A stretch of 22,520 bases of DNA, taken from the NCBI GenBank assembly GCA_910586775.1, contig CAJUJN010000039.1, positions 15,152-37,671 of the forward strand. Reading direction: 5' to 3'. A model generated the notes under the pieces. That model had not been told where the DNA came from, did not search any database, and saw nothing but the letters and a program-made list of their open reading frames with translations. Position numbers and translations under genes: made by a program. Source of the DNA: an uncultured Acetatifactor sp. GTDB lineage: Bacteria; Bacillota; Clostridia; Lachnospirales; Lachnospiraceae. The first letter of the stretch is position 1. Every line of letters begins with the position of its first letter. Below are positions 7,462-16,328 of this stretch, piece by piece.

Positions 7462-8646
7462 TTATAAGAGCCGGTTCCGGTATTTTGCCACCACATTCTG
7501 AATCCTTTCATTGGGATTCAGCAGGTCGCTGATGGAAGAGTCATGGTTCAGCGTGTCGATGATATAAGCGATATATTTACTCATATCACAGTTGACATAC
7601 CATTCCCGCTGAAGCAGTTCCGGTGTCTGATAGACCAGATTGGTGGTGAGAACCCGGTCGATCAGCCCTTTCTCATAAGCTTCGTCAAACTTCTCCAGGC
7701 CGCCGGTAAACAGGCCGAAGGTGGCGAAGACGAAAATTTTGCGCGCTTTACGTCCTTTCAGGGCAGCAGCTACCTCCAGCATACTGTCTCCGGAAGAAAT
7801 CATATCGTCAATGATGATCATGTCCTTGTCTTCGACACTGGTTCCCAGAAATTCATGTGCAATGATCGGATTGCGTCCGTTTACTACTTTTGTGTAGTCA
7901 CGCCTTTTGTAGAACATACCCATATCCAGCCCCAGTACATTGGCAATAAAGATTGCCCGGCTCATGCCGCCTTCGTCAGGGCTGATTACCATCATGTGCT
8001 CGGAATCCAGTTTCAGATCAGGCACATTGCGCAGCAAGCCTTTGATGAACTGATAAGCAGGCTGTACGGTTTCGAAACCATGCAGCGGAATGGCGTTCTG
8101 CACCCTGGGATCGTGGGCGTCAAAGGTGATGATGTTATCTACCCCCATTTGTACCAGTTCCTGCAGTGCCAGAGCACAGTCCAGTGATTCCCTGGCAGTC
8201 CGTTTATGCTGGCGGCTCTCATAGAGGAAGGGCATGATGACGGTGATGCGGCGGGCTTTTCCGCCCACGGCGGCAATGACACGTTTTAAATCCTGATAAT
8301 GGTCATCGGGAGACATGTGGTTCTCGTGGCCGCACAGGGAATAGGTCAGGGAATAATTGCATACATCCACCAGGATGTACAGGTCATGCCCCCGGACAGA
8401 CTCGAGAATCATCCCCTTCGCTTCGCCGGAGCCGAAACGGGGAATTTTGGTCTGCAGGAGGTAGGAATCCCGCTGATAGCCGGAGAAAGCCAGGGAATCC
8501 TTGTGTTCGCTTTCTCTTTCGGTCCTCCACTTTACAAGGTAGCTGTCAATTTTTTCGCACAGCGGCCTGCAGCTTTCCAGTGCAATGATGCCCAGTGCGC
8601 CGGCGGGGATGGTTTCCAGATTTCTTTTTTCTTCTCGGTTGCCCAT
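7462..8646 (-). CDS. prs: Ribose-phosphate pyrophosphokinase, long form
   Basis: Makes PRPP from ribose 5-phosphate and ATP. 394 residues from ATG 8646, which has AAAGGAC upstream; the open frame continues to 8766 but overlaps the helicase-loader gene there. Motifs: FDAHDP (175-180), matching the DLHAxQ metal-binding region; KRRDY near 247 of the catalytic flexible loop; and the PRPP-binding loop DMIIIDDMISSGDS (275-288). The protein is some 75 residues longer than the Bacillus enzyme (about 317), with extra N-terminal sequence of about 40-80 residues before the first strand, and regions such as PYARQDR are much altered (FLYESRQHKR). It may be a divergent, differently regulated branch. It lies 53 bp downstream of the DnaI-like gene, probably in one transcript. 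Confidence 0.88.
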   Translation of the reverse strand: MGNREEKRNLETIPAGALGIIALESCRPLCEKIDSYLVKWRTERESEHKDSLAFSGYQRDSYLLQTKIPRFGSGEAKGMILESVRGHDLYILVDVCNYSLTYSLCGHENHMSPDDHYQDLKRVIAAVGGKARRITVIMPFLYESRQHKRTARESLDCALALQELVQMGVDNIITFDAHDPRVQNAIPLHGFETVQPAYQFIKGLLRNVPDLKLDSEHMMVISPDEGGMSRAIFIANVLGLDMGMFYKRRDYTKVVNGRNPIIAHEFLGTSVEDKDMIIIDDMISSGDSMLEVAAALKGRKARKIFVFATFGLFTGGLEKFDEAYEKGLIDRVLTTNLVYQTPELLQREWYVNCDMSKYIAYIIDTLNHDSSISDLLNPNERIQNVVAKYRNRLL

Positions 8647-8699
8647 TGGATTGTCCTTTCTTTTCATCAGGTGACTTGCTGGCATGTCAGGTATTCTGT

Positions 8700-9692
8700 T
8701 TATGTGGCGGAGGTATTTGCCTTTCGCTTTTTTAAGATACGTATATCCGGGCCTGTGAGTTTGCACAGGGTAAAACCGCTGGTGATTCTGGAGAAAATCC
8801 TGTCGGAATATCTGTCCCGGAGCTCCTCCAGGCTTAAATTGGTGGAGACCAGAGTAGACTTATTGCGCAAGTGGCGCTCATTCAGACAGGAAAATAATTG
8901 GGAAGTCACGAAGCTGTTGGTAATCTCCGTGCCCAGATCATCTATGATCAACAGGCTGCAGCAGTAGAAATCTTCATAAAAATCCTGCAGCGCCTCCCGG
9001 GCTTTGAAATCAAAAGAATAGCGTGCCAGGGTGTCGAACAGGGCTGAAGCGCTGAAGTAGATCACGGAATGGCCGGCCTGGAGCAATTCCCGGGCAATGC
9101 ACCCGGAGAGGAAGCTTTTCCCGGTTCCGACGGTGCCGTAAAAGAAGAGATTACGATAGCTTTCCCCGAAAGAACGTATAAAATTCCGGCTTAAATCTAC
9201 GGCGGTCTCGAAACGTCTCAGGTCGCTGCCTTCATAGTAATCATAGGAAAGGGTGGAAAAATTCTCCTGCTCCAACATATTCTGTATATTGGACTGGGCA
9301 TAGAGAATACGGATCTCCTTCTGGCGGAAACAGCGGCACTTTTTCTTTAAGCCGTCGTCAGCGGTGATATACCCTGTATCCTGGCAATCAGGGCAGCCGT
9401 ACATGGGATTCAGGTAATCGAAAGGAAAGCCGTATTCAGCCAACAGCTGCTTCTGGCGGGCGGCGATGGACTCCAGTCCCTGATGGAGATTATCCAAAGC
9501 GCTCTCATCTCCTTCAAGCATACGGCGGGCGCTGGCAACAGACAGGCTGCTGACGGATTCCGTCAACTCACGGAAGCCGGGGATGGCGGAATAAACTTCC
9601 TCCCGCCTGGCATCGGAGAGAGCGCGGTTTGCATCTCTGGTGTGTTCATAGTCCCTGATAATGGATTTGTACTGTGAATTGCTCAGTGCCAC
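8700..9692 (-). CDS. DnaI/DnaC-like helicase loader ATPase
   Basis: 330 residues from GTG 9692 with a strong AGGAGG (complement of 9699-9704). An N-terminal helical region (1-95) would bind the replicative helicase. A zinc-binding segment follows, CPDC at 100-103 and CRC at 119-121. The AAA+ domain has Walker A GTVGTGKS (186-193), Walker B LLIIDD (247-252), a sensor-1 STNLS (283-287) and a likely arginine finger in FSRI (R302). This is the layout of Bacillus DnaI, which loads the DnaB/DnaC hexamer at the origin; IstB transposition helpers share the ATPase but lack the zinc segment. The upstream DnaD-domain gene mirrors the dnaB-dnaI pair of Bacillus, which supports the loader role. Confidence 0.88.
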   Translation of the reverse strand: MALSNSQYKSIIRDYEHTRDANRALSDARREEVYSAIPGFRELTESVSSLSVASARRMLEGDESALDNLHQGLESIAARQKQLLAEYGFPFDYLNPMYGCPDCQDTGYITADDGLKKKCRCFRQKEIRILYAQSNIQNMLEQENFSTLSYDYYEGSDLRRFETAVDLSRNFIRSFGESYRNLFFYGTVGTGKSFLSGCIARELLQAGHSVIYFSASALFDTLARYSFDFKAREALQDFYEDFYCCSLLIIDDLGTEITNSFVTSQLFSCLNERHLRNKSTLVSTNLSLEELRDRYSDRIFSRITSGFTLCKLTGPDIRILKKRKANTSAT

Positions 9693-9705
9693 TTTGTTCC
9701 TCCTA

Positions 9706-9732
9706 TTTTAGTCGCTGCGCGACGGCACTAAA
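9706..9732 (-). promoter_or_regulatory. Small hairpin just upstream of the helicase-loader RBS
   Basis: On the minus strand, TTTA, a 5-nt bulge, GTCGC, a GCA loop, GCGAC and TAAA form a compact hairpin. It ends within a few bases of the AGGAGG of the DnaI-like gene. It could tune translation of the loader relative to the DnaD-like protein. Pairing is seen; function is inference. Confidence 0.4.
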
Positions 9733-9733
9733 G

Positions 9734-9825
9734 GGTAAAGGCTCTTCGGCACACACTTATGAGAGAAACTTTCATTCGAAAGTGCACTCATGAAAGTTCC
9801 CCTCGTGTGCTTTCGTGACTTTACC
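9734..9825 (-). promoter_or_regulatory. 92-nt multi-segment hairpin in the helicase-loader operon
   Basis: Nested arms fill most of the gap between the DnaD-like and DnaI-like genes. They are GGTAAAG/CTTTACC (9734-9740, 9819-9825), symmetric 8-nt internal loops, GCACAC/GTGTGC (9749-9754, 9805-9810), and AACTTTCAT/ATGAAAGTT (9767-9775, 9790-9798). The 14-nt apical loop contains the palindrome AGTGCACT. CTTTC and GAAAG near the apex allow an alternative fold. There is no T run, so it is not a plain terminator. It could be an RNA processing or stability element, or a protein-binding site. Confidence 0.6.
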
Positions 9826-9844
9826 GGTTCTGCTGCCCCAATAT

Positions 9845-10939
9845 TTAATTGCTCACAAGCTCCTGCTCCAGAGCTTCGAAATCGTAGCTGTTCTGGGCGA
9901 ACTGGTTGAAGCGGTTGGCGGGTTTGGGTGCCGGTGCGGGCTTCTGGCGCTGCCGGTAGGCATCGTCTATCTTGGAAATGTCTGATTTATGATGCACATT
10001 CTGCCGTTTCCAACTGTTCAGTATGCCCTCGGCATATTCGAAACGGTGCTTGTCCGTGGCAAGGACGGTGCGCTCGCAGGCTTCCAGGATGACATCCATG
10101 GTAAAGCCGTATTCTTTTATCCAGCGGTTGATGTACTCCAGTTCCTTTTTGGCAGGAGAGCTGCTTTTGCCCAGGCCGTTCATGACGGCATAGACATTTT
10201 TATCGTAACGGCAGGTCTGCTTCTGAGCCTGTGAAGGAGTAGTGATTCCTTCTTCTGCCCAGTTCACGGCCACCTTTTCTATGTATTTGAAATCTTTCTT
10301 ACCCTTGTCCACACAATACTGGATCAGATAGTCGATCAGGTCATCGGAAAAATGCAGCACGTCAATGAAATATAAGATCGTCTTCATTTCAGGCGGCGTC
10401 AGAGGCCTGCCGATGTAGGATTCCGCAATGAACAGAAGCTGTGCGGTGTCTTCCTTGTTTTTGAATGCTTTCAGCTGGTCGGCGGAATAGGAAGGCTTCT
10501 TGTAATGAGAAGTATTTTCCGCGGGGGCAGGCCCTTCCGCCGGAGCCGCAGGGGGCTGAGGGGAAACGGAAGCTGAGGCAGCAGGCGCGGGAACGAAGGA
10601 AGAAGCCTTCCGGGAATCCGAAACGGTGCCTGTCCCATTGCCGGCAGACAGATCGTGTATATGGATGCCCACAAGGTTTTTCTCACCGTCGTAGTCCAGA
10701 TCCAGAAGCTTGAGGCCCTGCCAGTATTTCAGCGCCCGCAGCACATCCTTTTCGGTATGGTTGAATTTGTCCGCAATATCGGATACACTGGTAGCCTGTC
10801 TGGCATTCATCATGCGGAGCAGATAGAAATAGACCTTCAGCTGTGCATCGTTGGCGTCTCTCATATATTCATCGATAAAAAGGTTGGATACAACGGTGGA
10901 ATCCGGAGTTGTTTCTCTGTAAATTGTCAAATGCGCCAT
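9845..10939 (-). CDS. DnaD-domain replication initiation protein (DnaB/DnaD-like)
   Basis: 364 residues, ATG with AGGAGTG ten bases upstream. An N-terminal winged-helix-like domain (about 1-95) is followed by a Pro/Ala/Ser-rich linker (about 110-150). Two DnaD-type (DnaB_2) helical domains follow: about 164-238, with the YIEKVAVNWAEEGI signature, and about 250-320, with YAEGILNSWK. The tail is Pro- and Asn-rich. In Firmicutes such proteins bind DNA and remodel DnaA-bound origin DNA before helicase loading. Two DnaD domains are typical of Bacillus DnaB, one of DnaD. Its place just before the loader gene favours the DnaB-like role, though in Clostridia a single protein may do both jobs. Cytosolic, acts at the origin. 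Confidence 0.82.
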   Translation of the reverse strand: MAHLTIYRETTPDSTVVSNLFIDEYMRDANDAQLKVYFYLLRMMNARQATSVSDIADKFNHTEKDVLRALKYWQGLKLLDLDYDGEKNLVGIHIHDLSAGNGTGTVSDSRKASSFVPAPAASASVSPQPPAAPAEGPAPAENTSHYKKPSYSADQLKAFKNKEDTAQLLFIAESYIGRPLTPPEMKTILYFIDVLHFSDDLIDYLIQYCVDKGKKDFKYIEKVAVNWAEEGITTPSQAQKQTCRYDKNVYAVMNGLGKSSSPAKKELEYINRWIKEYGFTMDVILEACERTVLATDKHRFEYAEGILNSWKRQNVHHKSDISKIDDAYRQRQKPAPAPKPANRFNQFAQNSYDFEALEQELVSN

Positions 10940-11053
10940 TTTAATACACTCCTAAGCATCTTTTTTGAATCACTGTTACTAACAGACGGCCAATACCGCG
11001 AAGACGATAACTTTACTGCAGACATTATACGTAACTTCTCTTGTGGTAGAAAA

Positions 11054-11062
11054 AGTATAGCA
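11054..11062 (-). promoter_or_regulatory. Candidate extended -10 promoter of the dnaD-dnaI-prs operon
   Basis: On the minus strand, TGCTATACT forms an extended -10 (TG-N-TATACT) about 115 bp before the DnaD-like start codon. The -35 region is poor; a TTGACT lies 24 bp upstream, which is too far. A second TATAAT at 11022-11027 is also possible. The promoter lies between the DnaA-box cluster and the gene. Confidence 0.4.
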
Positions 11063-11129
11063 CAAGGTTTTTAAAAAGAAAATAGTCAATTTTCCGAATC
11101 TTTTGGAGCCGGCGGGTACGAGAAAAAAA

Positions 11130-11254
11130 TGTGGAAAATGTGGATAATGTGGATAAAATTGCAAAATATGGCTGTCTGGCTGAACGGTTTGTTAAAAATA
11201 TCCACAGCAGGAGAGTCAGATTTTTATGTCCCATACTGTGGATATTGTGGATAA
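11130..11254. promoter_or_regulatory. Cluster of six DnaA-box-like 9-mers
   Basis: Matches to the DnaA box TTATCCACA (complement TGTGGATAA). Three are perfect: 11139-11147, 11148-11156 and 11246-11254. Three have one mismatch: 11130-11138 (TGTGGAAAA), 11198-11206 (ATATCCACA) and 11237-11245 (TGTGGATAT). Five point one way and 11198 is inverted. They are packed as a run of three, one single and a pair; the last abuts the murC stop codon. The flank toward the DnaD-like gene (11060-11100) is AT-rich. The cluster lies upstream of the helicase-loader operon promoter. It could regulate the operon through DnaA, titrate DnaA, or be a secondary initiation region. The sites are seen; the role is inference. 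10940-11254 contains nothing else gene-like. Confidence 0.8.
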
Positions 11255-12634
<1,380 letters not shown>

Positions 12635-12667
12635 GGGGTGTGCTCCTCCAAAATTTATTCTACTTAT

Positions 12668-12695
12668 ATTATAGACTGTTTTATGGAAATGTAAA
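12668..12695 (-). promoter_or_regulatory. SigA promoter of murC
   Basis: On the minus strand, TTTACA (complement of 12690-12695), a 16-bp spacer and a perfect TATAAT (complement of 12668-12673), followed by GGAGGAG and the murC ATG. The -35 overlaps the last codons of the gene remnant at 12681-12890. Confidence 0.7.
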
Positions 12696-12890
12696 TATGA
12701 ATTGAGTGAACTTTGTGATTAATGGACGCATGTACGCCTGTTGCATAATATCCGTTCTGATATCAATATCATTCATCTCCCCAAATTTTCCTGCAAATTC
12801 GCTGATGATATGTTCCCGTAAAAAGGGAAAGCCATAGAAGCGGCCATTTCTTTCCCTTAAAAATCTGATAATGCAGATATAGTTTACACG
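12681..12890 (-). pseudogene. Possible C-terminal remnant of an unknown gene
   Basis: A 69-codon open frame on the minus strand, running from just after a TGA (12891-12893) to a TAA (12681-12683), with no start codon near its beginning; the first Met is residue 39. The translation looks like protein rather than random sequence: Ile/Phe/Arg-rich with segments such as FLRERNGRFYGFPFLREH and GEMNDIDIRTDIMQQAYMR. I do not recognise the family. Its upstream part would lie where the lysS promoter now is, so it is probably the decayed 3' end of a gene. A chance open frame is possible at this length. The rest of 12635-13055 holds only the murC and lysS control regions. Confidence 0.4.
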
Positions 12891-12916
12891 TCAGAGCTGA
12901 ATACACTTCTTCGTAA

Positions 12917-12945
12917 TTGACTTTATTTATGGTATATTGTATAAT
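12917..12945 (+). promoter_or_regulatory. SigA promoter of lysS
   Basis: TTGACT (12917-12922), an exact 17-bp spacer and TATAAT (12940-12945): one mismatch in total from consensus. Transcription would start near 12952, leaving a leader of about 104 nt before the ATG. Confidence 0.8.
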
Positions 12946-12989
12946 TAGGAACTGCCGAAAAAGAGCGTGTTAAAGAAAACGCAGAACGG

Positions 12990-13033
12990 GTGAGCACCTT
13001 AGCAGTGCATAAAACGACGGTGAATGTGCTCAC
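12990..13033 (+). promoter_or_regulatory. Leader hairpin upstream of lysS
   Basis: GTGAGCAC (12990-12997) and its exact complement GTGCTCAC (13026-13033) pair across a 28-nt loop in the lysS leader. The structure ends seven bases before the AAGGAG ribosome binding site. I see no T-box antiterminator sequence, no lysine-riboswitch core and no T run, so control, if any, would be at translation or by a protein. Confidence 0.4.
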
Positions 13034-13055
13034 GAGCGAAAAGGAGTATACAACT

Positions 13056-15068
13056 ATGCATTGGTCAGATAAAATTGCGGAGAAGATCATCAGCAGGAAC
13101 CCGGACAAGGAGGAGTATGTATGTGCCGCGGGCATCAGCCCCTCCGGTTCCATTCACATCGGGAATTTCAGGGATATTGCAACCAGCCTGTTTGTGGTAA
13201 AGGCTCTGGAGAGAAAGGGAAAAAAGGCGAAGCTTCTCTTTTCCTGGGACGAGTATGACAGGATCCGGAAGATTCCGGTGAATGTGCAGAAAGCGGACAA
13301 GGGGATGGAGAAATATATCGGGGTGTCCTATGCGGATGCGCCCAATCCATTCGGCACGGAGGAAGCAACTTATGCCGAATATTTCGAGAAGGAATTTGAG
13401 GCTTCCATCGAACGTTTTGGCATCAAGATGGATTACAGATACCAGGCGAAGATGAATAAGAGCGGCAAGTATCAGGAATATGTCATCGAGGCTTTGAAAA
13501 AGCGCGGAGAGATCTTTGATATTCTGGACAGCTTCCGCACCCAGGACGCCCAGGAGGGAGAACGGGAAGCATATTACCCGGTCAGCATTTACTGCCCGGA
13601 ATGCCATAGAGATACCACGAAGATCACCTCACTTTCCGACGACTGCACGAAGGCGCATTATGTCTGCAAGTGCGGCCATGAGGGAGAGCATGATTTCACA
13701 AAGGATTACAACTGTAAGCTTGCGTGGAAGATTGACTGGCCCATGCGCTGGAAATACGAGCAGGTAGATTTCGAGCCCGGCGGAAAGGATCATGCCAGCC
13801 CCGGCGGCAGCTATGACACCAGCAAAGTCATTGCAAAGAAGATATTCAACTATGAGGCGCCTGTTTTCCAGGGATATGAATTTATCGGCATCAAGGGAAC
13901 CACGGGTAAGATGTCCGGTTCTTCAGGCCTGAACCTGACCCCGGAGACGCTGCTGAACATCTATCAGCCGGAGGTGATTTTGTGGCTCTACGCGAAATCC
14001 GAGCCCACCAAGGCTTTCGATTTCTGCTTTGACGACGGAATTCTGCGGCAGTATTTCGAGTTTGACAAGCAGTACAACAGCTGCCTGGACGGCAGCGCGG
14101 ATGATTATGTACGGGATATCATGAACAGTTGCCTGATGTTTGATAAGAAGCTCAGTACGGTGCCCATGTCCCATCTGGTGCAGTTGGGCTCCATTGTGGA
14201 CTTTAATGTGGAGATGCTGGAGACCGTATTTGAGAAGATAGGGACGCCTTATAAATACGAAGATTTCAAGGAGCGTCTGGGCCTGGCGAAGTACTGGCTG
14301 GAGAACTGTGCTCCGGAAAATGTAAACAGATTGTGTCCGGTGCGCAACTGGCCTGTGTACAATGAACTGGACGAGAAGGAAAGAGAAGCTGTGGCGATGC
14401 TTCATGCTTACCTGTCCGGAAACGAATATACACTGGATGAATTAAATAAGGAACTGTACGAAATTCCGAAGAGAATATACGGGTATGACGCGGCAAATCT
14501 GAAAGCGTTGCAGGGAACTTTCTTCAAGGATGTATACCGCCTGCTGCTGAATAAGGAAAAGGGACCCAGGCTGTATCTGTTCCTGTACGCCATCGAGAAG
14601 GACAAGTTCCTCTCGCTGCTGGATTTCTCCACCCCCATCACCGAAGAGGAGGAGCAGGCGCTTGCGCCGAAGGAAGAGGCGCCTGAACAGGAAGAAAAAC
14701 AGATCGTATACGGAGAGCCTGACCCGGTTGCGCCTGTTGCGGCAGAGATTGATTCCGACGAGTTCAAAAAAGTGGACCTGAGGGTGTGCAGGGTATTAAA
14801 GTGTACGGAAATCCGTAAATCTCACAGCTGCTACAAGCTGACGCTGTTTGACGGCCTTAAGGAGAGGGTTATTGTCTCCAGCATCAAGGAATATTACAAG
14901 CCGGAGGAGCTTATCGGCCGGAAGATTATTGTGGTGGCGAACTTAAAGCCTGCCCGTCTGGTGGGTGTTACCAGCGAGGGCATGCTGCTGGCCGGAACCA
15001 ACAATGCCTGCGGATGCCAGGTGATATTTGTGGATGATATCGTGCCGGAGGGGACGAGAATCTGTTAA
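13056..15068 (+). CDS. lysS: Class I lysyl-tRNA synthetase with C-terminal tRNA-binding domain
   Basis: 670 residues from ATG 13056 with AAGGAG upstream; an in-frame GTG at 12990 lies in a leader hairpin and is rejected. Charges tRNA-Lys with lysine in the cytosol. Class I marks: the HIGH-type motif SGSIHIGN (30-37) and the KMSKS-type GKMSGS (284-289). This is the archaeal/spirochaete type, unrelated to the usual class II bacterial enzyme. A cysteine pair set, C180/C183 and C204/C206, may hold zinc. An acidic linker (about 528-563) leads to a C-terminal EMAPII/Trbp111-like OB-fold (about 564-670: DLRVCRVLKC, VANLKPARLVG, SEGMLLAG), the domain found at the end of bacterial MetRS. The fusion should increase tRNA affinity. 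Whether the cell also has a class II LysRS cannot be seen here. Confidence 0.93.
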   Translation: MHWSDKIAEKIISRNPDKEEYVCAAGISPSGSIHIGNFRDIATSLFVVKALERKGKKAKLLFSWDEYDRIRKIPVNVQKADKGMEKYIGVSYADAPNPFGTEEATYAEYFEKEFEASIERFGIKMDYRYQAKMNKSGKYQEYVIEALKKRGEIFDILDSFRTQDAQEGEREAYYPVSIYCPECHRDTTKITSLSDDCTKAHYVCKCGHEGEHDFTKDYNCKLAWKIDWPMRWKYEQVDFEPGGKDHASPGGSYDTSKVIAKKIFNYEAPVFQGYEFIGIKGTTGKMSGSSGLNLTPETLLNIYQPEVILWLYAKSEPTKAFDFCFDDGILRQYFEFDKQYNSCLDGSADDYVRDIMNSCLMFDKKLSTVPMSHLVQLGSIVDFNVEMLETVFEKIGTPYKYEDFKERLGLAKYWLENCAPENVNRLCPVRNWPVYNELDEKEREAVAMLHAYLSGNEYTLDELNKELYEIPKRIYGYDAANLKALQGTFFKDVYRLLLNKEKGPRLYLFLYAIEKDKFLSLLDFSTPITEEEEQALAPKEEAPEQEEKQIVYGEPDPVAPVAAEIDSDEFKKVDLRVCRVLKCTEIRKSHSCYKLTLFDGLKERVIVSSIKEYYKPEELIGRKIIVVANLKPARLVGVTSEGMLLAGTNNACGCQVIFVDDIVPEGTRIC

Positions 15069-15229
15069 GGGGCAGAATTTATGGAATAAAAGGTCTGACA
15101 AACGGGTATTTTTGTAATACGGAACAAAAACGGTCAAAAACTAGTTCTATTTAATTCCGGGTATGGATCAGGAAGAATGCATCCAGGCGAAATAAGCCTG
15201 AGATTCCTGCGGGGAGAAAGGATTGCGCG

Positions 15230-16108
15230 ATGAAGCAGAAGCAGACAGCCCGGGTGCTTTCCCAGAGGGAAATCGCACCGGATATTTACGATATGTGGAT
15301 TGAGACATCTCTGGCGTCGGAGGCGAAGCCGGGGCAGTTTCTGGGGGTGTATCCGAAAGACAGGAGCACCCTGCTGCCCCGTCCTGTCAGCATCTGTGAG
15401 ATATGCGGGAAGACAGGTGCGGATATTGCGGCGGCAGGCGCAGAGAGAGGGAACGGGGAGCCGGACGTGAGGGATGCCGCGTACCCTGTGGGAACGGATG
15501 CCCTCCGCATTGTCTACCGCGTTGCAGGGGCGGGAACCAGGGAATTCTCCGCTTACCGTGCCGGGGAATCCATTGAACTGCTGGGGCCTCTGGGCAATGG
15601 ATTTCCCCTGTTTCCTATGGGAACCACGGAAAAAGGAGCCGGGAAAAAAGTATTTCTCATGGGCGGCGGCATCGGCATTCCGCCCATTCTGGAGCTGGCA
15701 AAACAGCTGGATGGGGGAAAAGCCGAAAAGCAGATTATCCTGGGGTACCGGGACAGTGCGCTGTTTTTGAAGGAGGACTTTGAACGGTATGGTACTGTCT
15801 ACGTTGCTGCGGAGGACGGCAGCGTGGGCACGAAAGGTAACGTGATGGATGCCATCCGGGAGAACGGCCTGGAAGCGGATATAATCTATGCCTGCGGTCC
15901 CATGCCCATGCTTCGTGCCATAAAGAAGTATGCGGCTGAGCATCGGATTCCCGCTTATATATCCCTGGAGGAGCACATGGCATGCGGCGTAGGGGCATGC
16001 CTTGGCTGTGTGGTAAAAACGAAAGAAATCGATCATCATTCCCATGTGAACAATGCCCGGATCTGTACGGACGGGCCTGTATTTGAAGCGGGAGAGGTGG
16101 AAATATAG
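15230..16108 (+). CDS. pyrK: Dihydroorotate dehydrogenase B electron-transfer subunit
   Basis: 292 residues, ATG with AAAGGA. PyrK passes electrons from dihydroorotate oxidation in PyrD to NAD+ through FAD and a 2Fe-2S cluster. The FAD-binding beta barrel includes RPVSICE (51-57) and the ferredoxin-reductase-like NAD domain starts at GGGIGIPP (145-152). The C-terminal cluster motif gives C252, C257, C260 and C279. Residues about 61-91 form a Gly/Ala/Glu-rich insertion in the flavin domain, which explains a length above the usual 250-260. It lies 160 bp after lysS and 220 bp before pyrD. Confidence 0.93.
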   Translation: MKQKQTARVLSQREIAPDIYDMWIETSLASEAKPGQFLGVYPKDRSTLLPRPVSICEICGKTGADIAAAGAERGNGEPDVRDAAYPVGTDALRIVYRVAGAGTREFSAYRAGESIELLGPLGNGFPLFPMGTTEKGAGKKVFLMGGGIGIPPILELAKQLDGGKAEKQIILGYRDSALFLKEDFERYGTVYVAAEDGSVGTKGNVMDAIRENGLEADIIYACGPMPMLRAIKKYAAEHRIPAYISLEEHMACGVGACLGCVVKTKEIDHHSHVNNARICTDGPVFEAGEVEI

Positions 16109-16129
16109 CAGACGGGCGGGAGCGGTTTT

Positions 16130-16157
16130 CCTGACAGAGAATGCCTGACAGAGAATG
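16130..16157 (+). repeat. 14-bp perfect tandem duplication
   Basis: CCTGACAGAGAATG occurs twice in immediate succession (16130-16143, 16144-16157) in the pyrK-pyrD gap, 22 bases after the pyrK stop. Probably a recent slippage event; no function is suggested. The rest of the gap shows no gene. Confidence 0.85.
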
Positions 16158-16328
16158 AGCGCAGCTGTATGCAGGAAGCAAAAATGGTTCTAACAGGTGT
16201 ATGGGCAGCCGCGGGATGAGGGAATAGAATCGGAGTTCCCGGGCCCTGCATCTGCCGGGGATACCGCCGGAAAAATAAGGGATTTTATAAGGCGGAAGAT
16301 TGCAGACAGGAAAAAGGAGAAGACAAAC

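Noticed and set aside
8700..9692. IstB transposition helper
   Set aside because: The protein has the N-terminal helicase-binding region and Cys-rich zinc segment of DnaI, no transposase gene is adjacent, and a DnaD-domain gene precedes it.
11130..11254. Calling this the chromosomal oriC
   Set aside because: dnaA, dnaN and rpmH are not present and the neighbours are not those of a standard Firmicutes origin; the boxes alone do not prove an origin.
12946..13055. T-box or lysine riboswitch in front of lysS
   Set aside because: The leader is too short and lacks the T-box sequence, a specifier loop and any terminator; only a simple inverted repeat is present.
15134..16045. 303-codon open frame on the minus strand opposite pyrK
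   Set aside because: Shadow of pyrK, whose motifs (flavin, NAD and iron-sulfur sites) are unmistakable.
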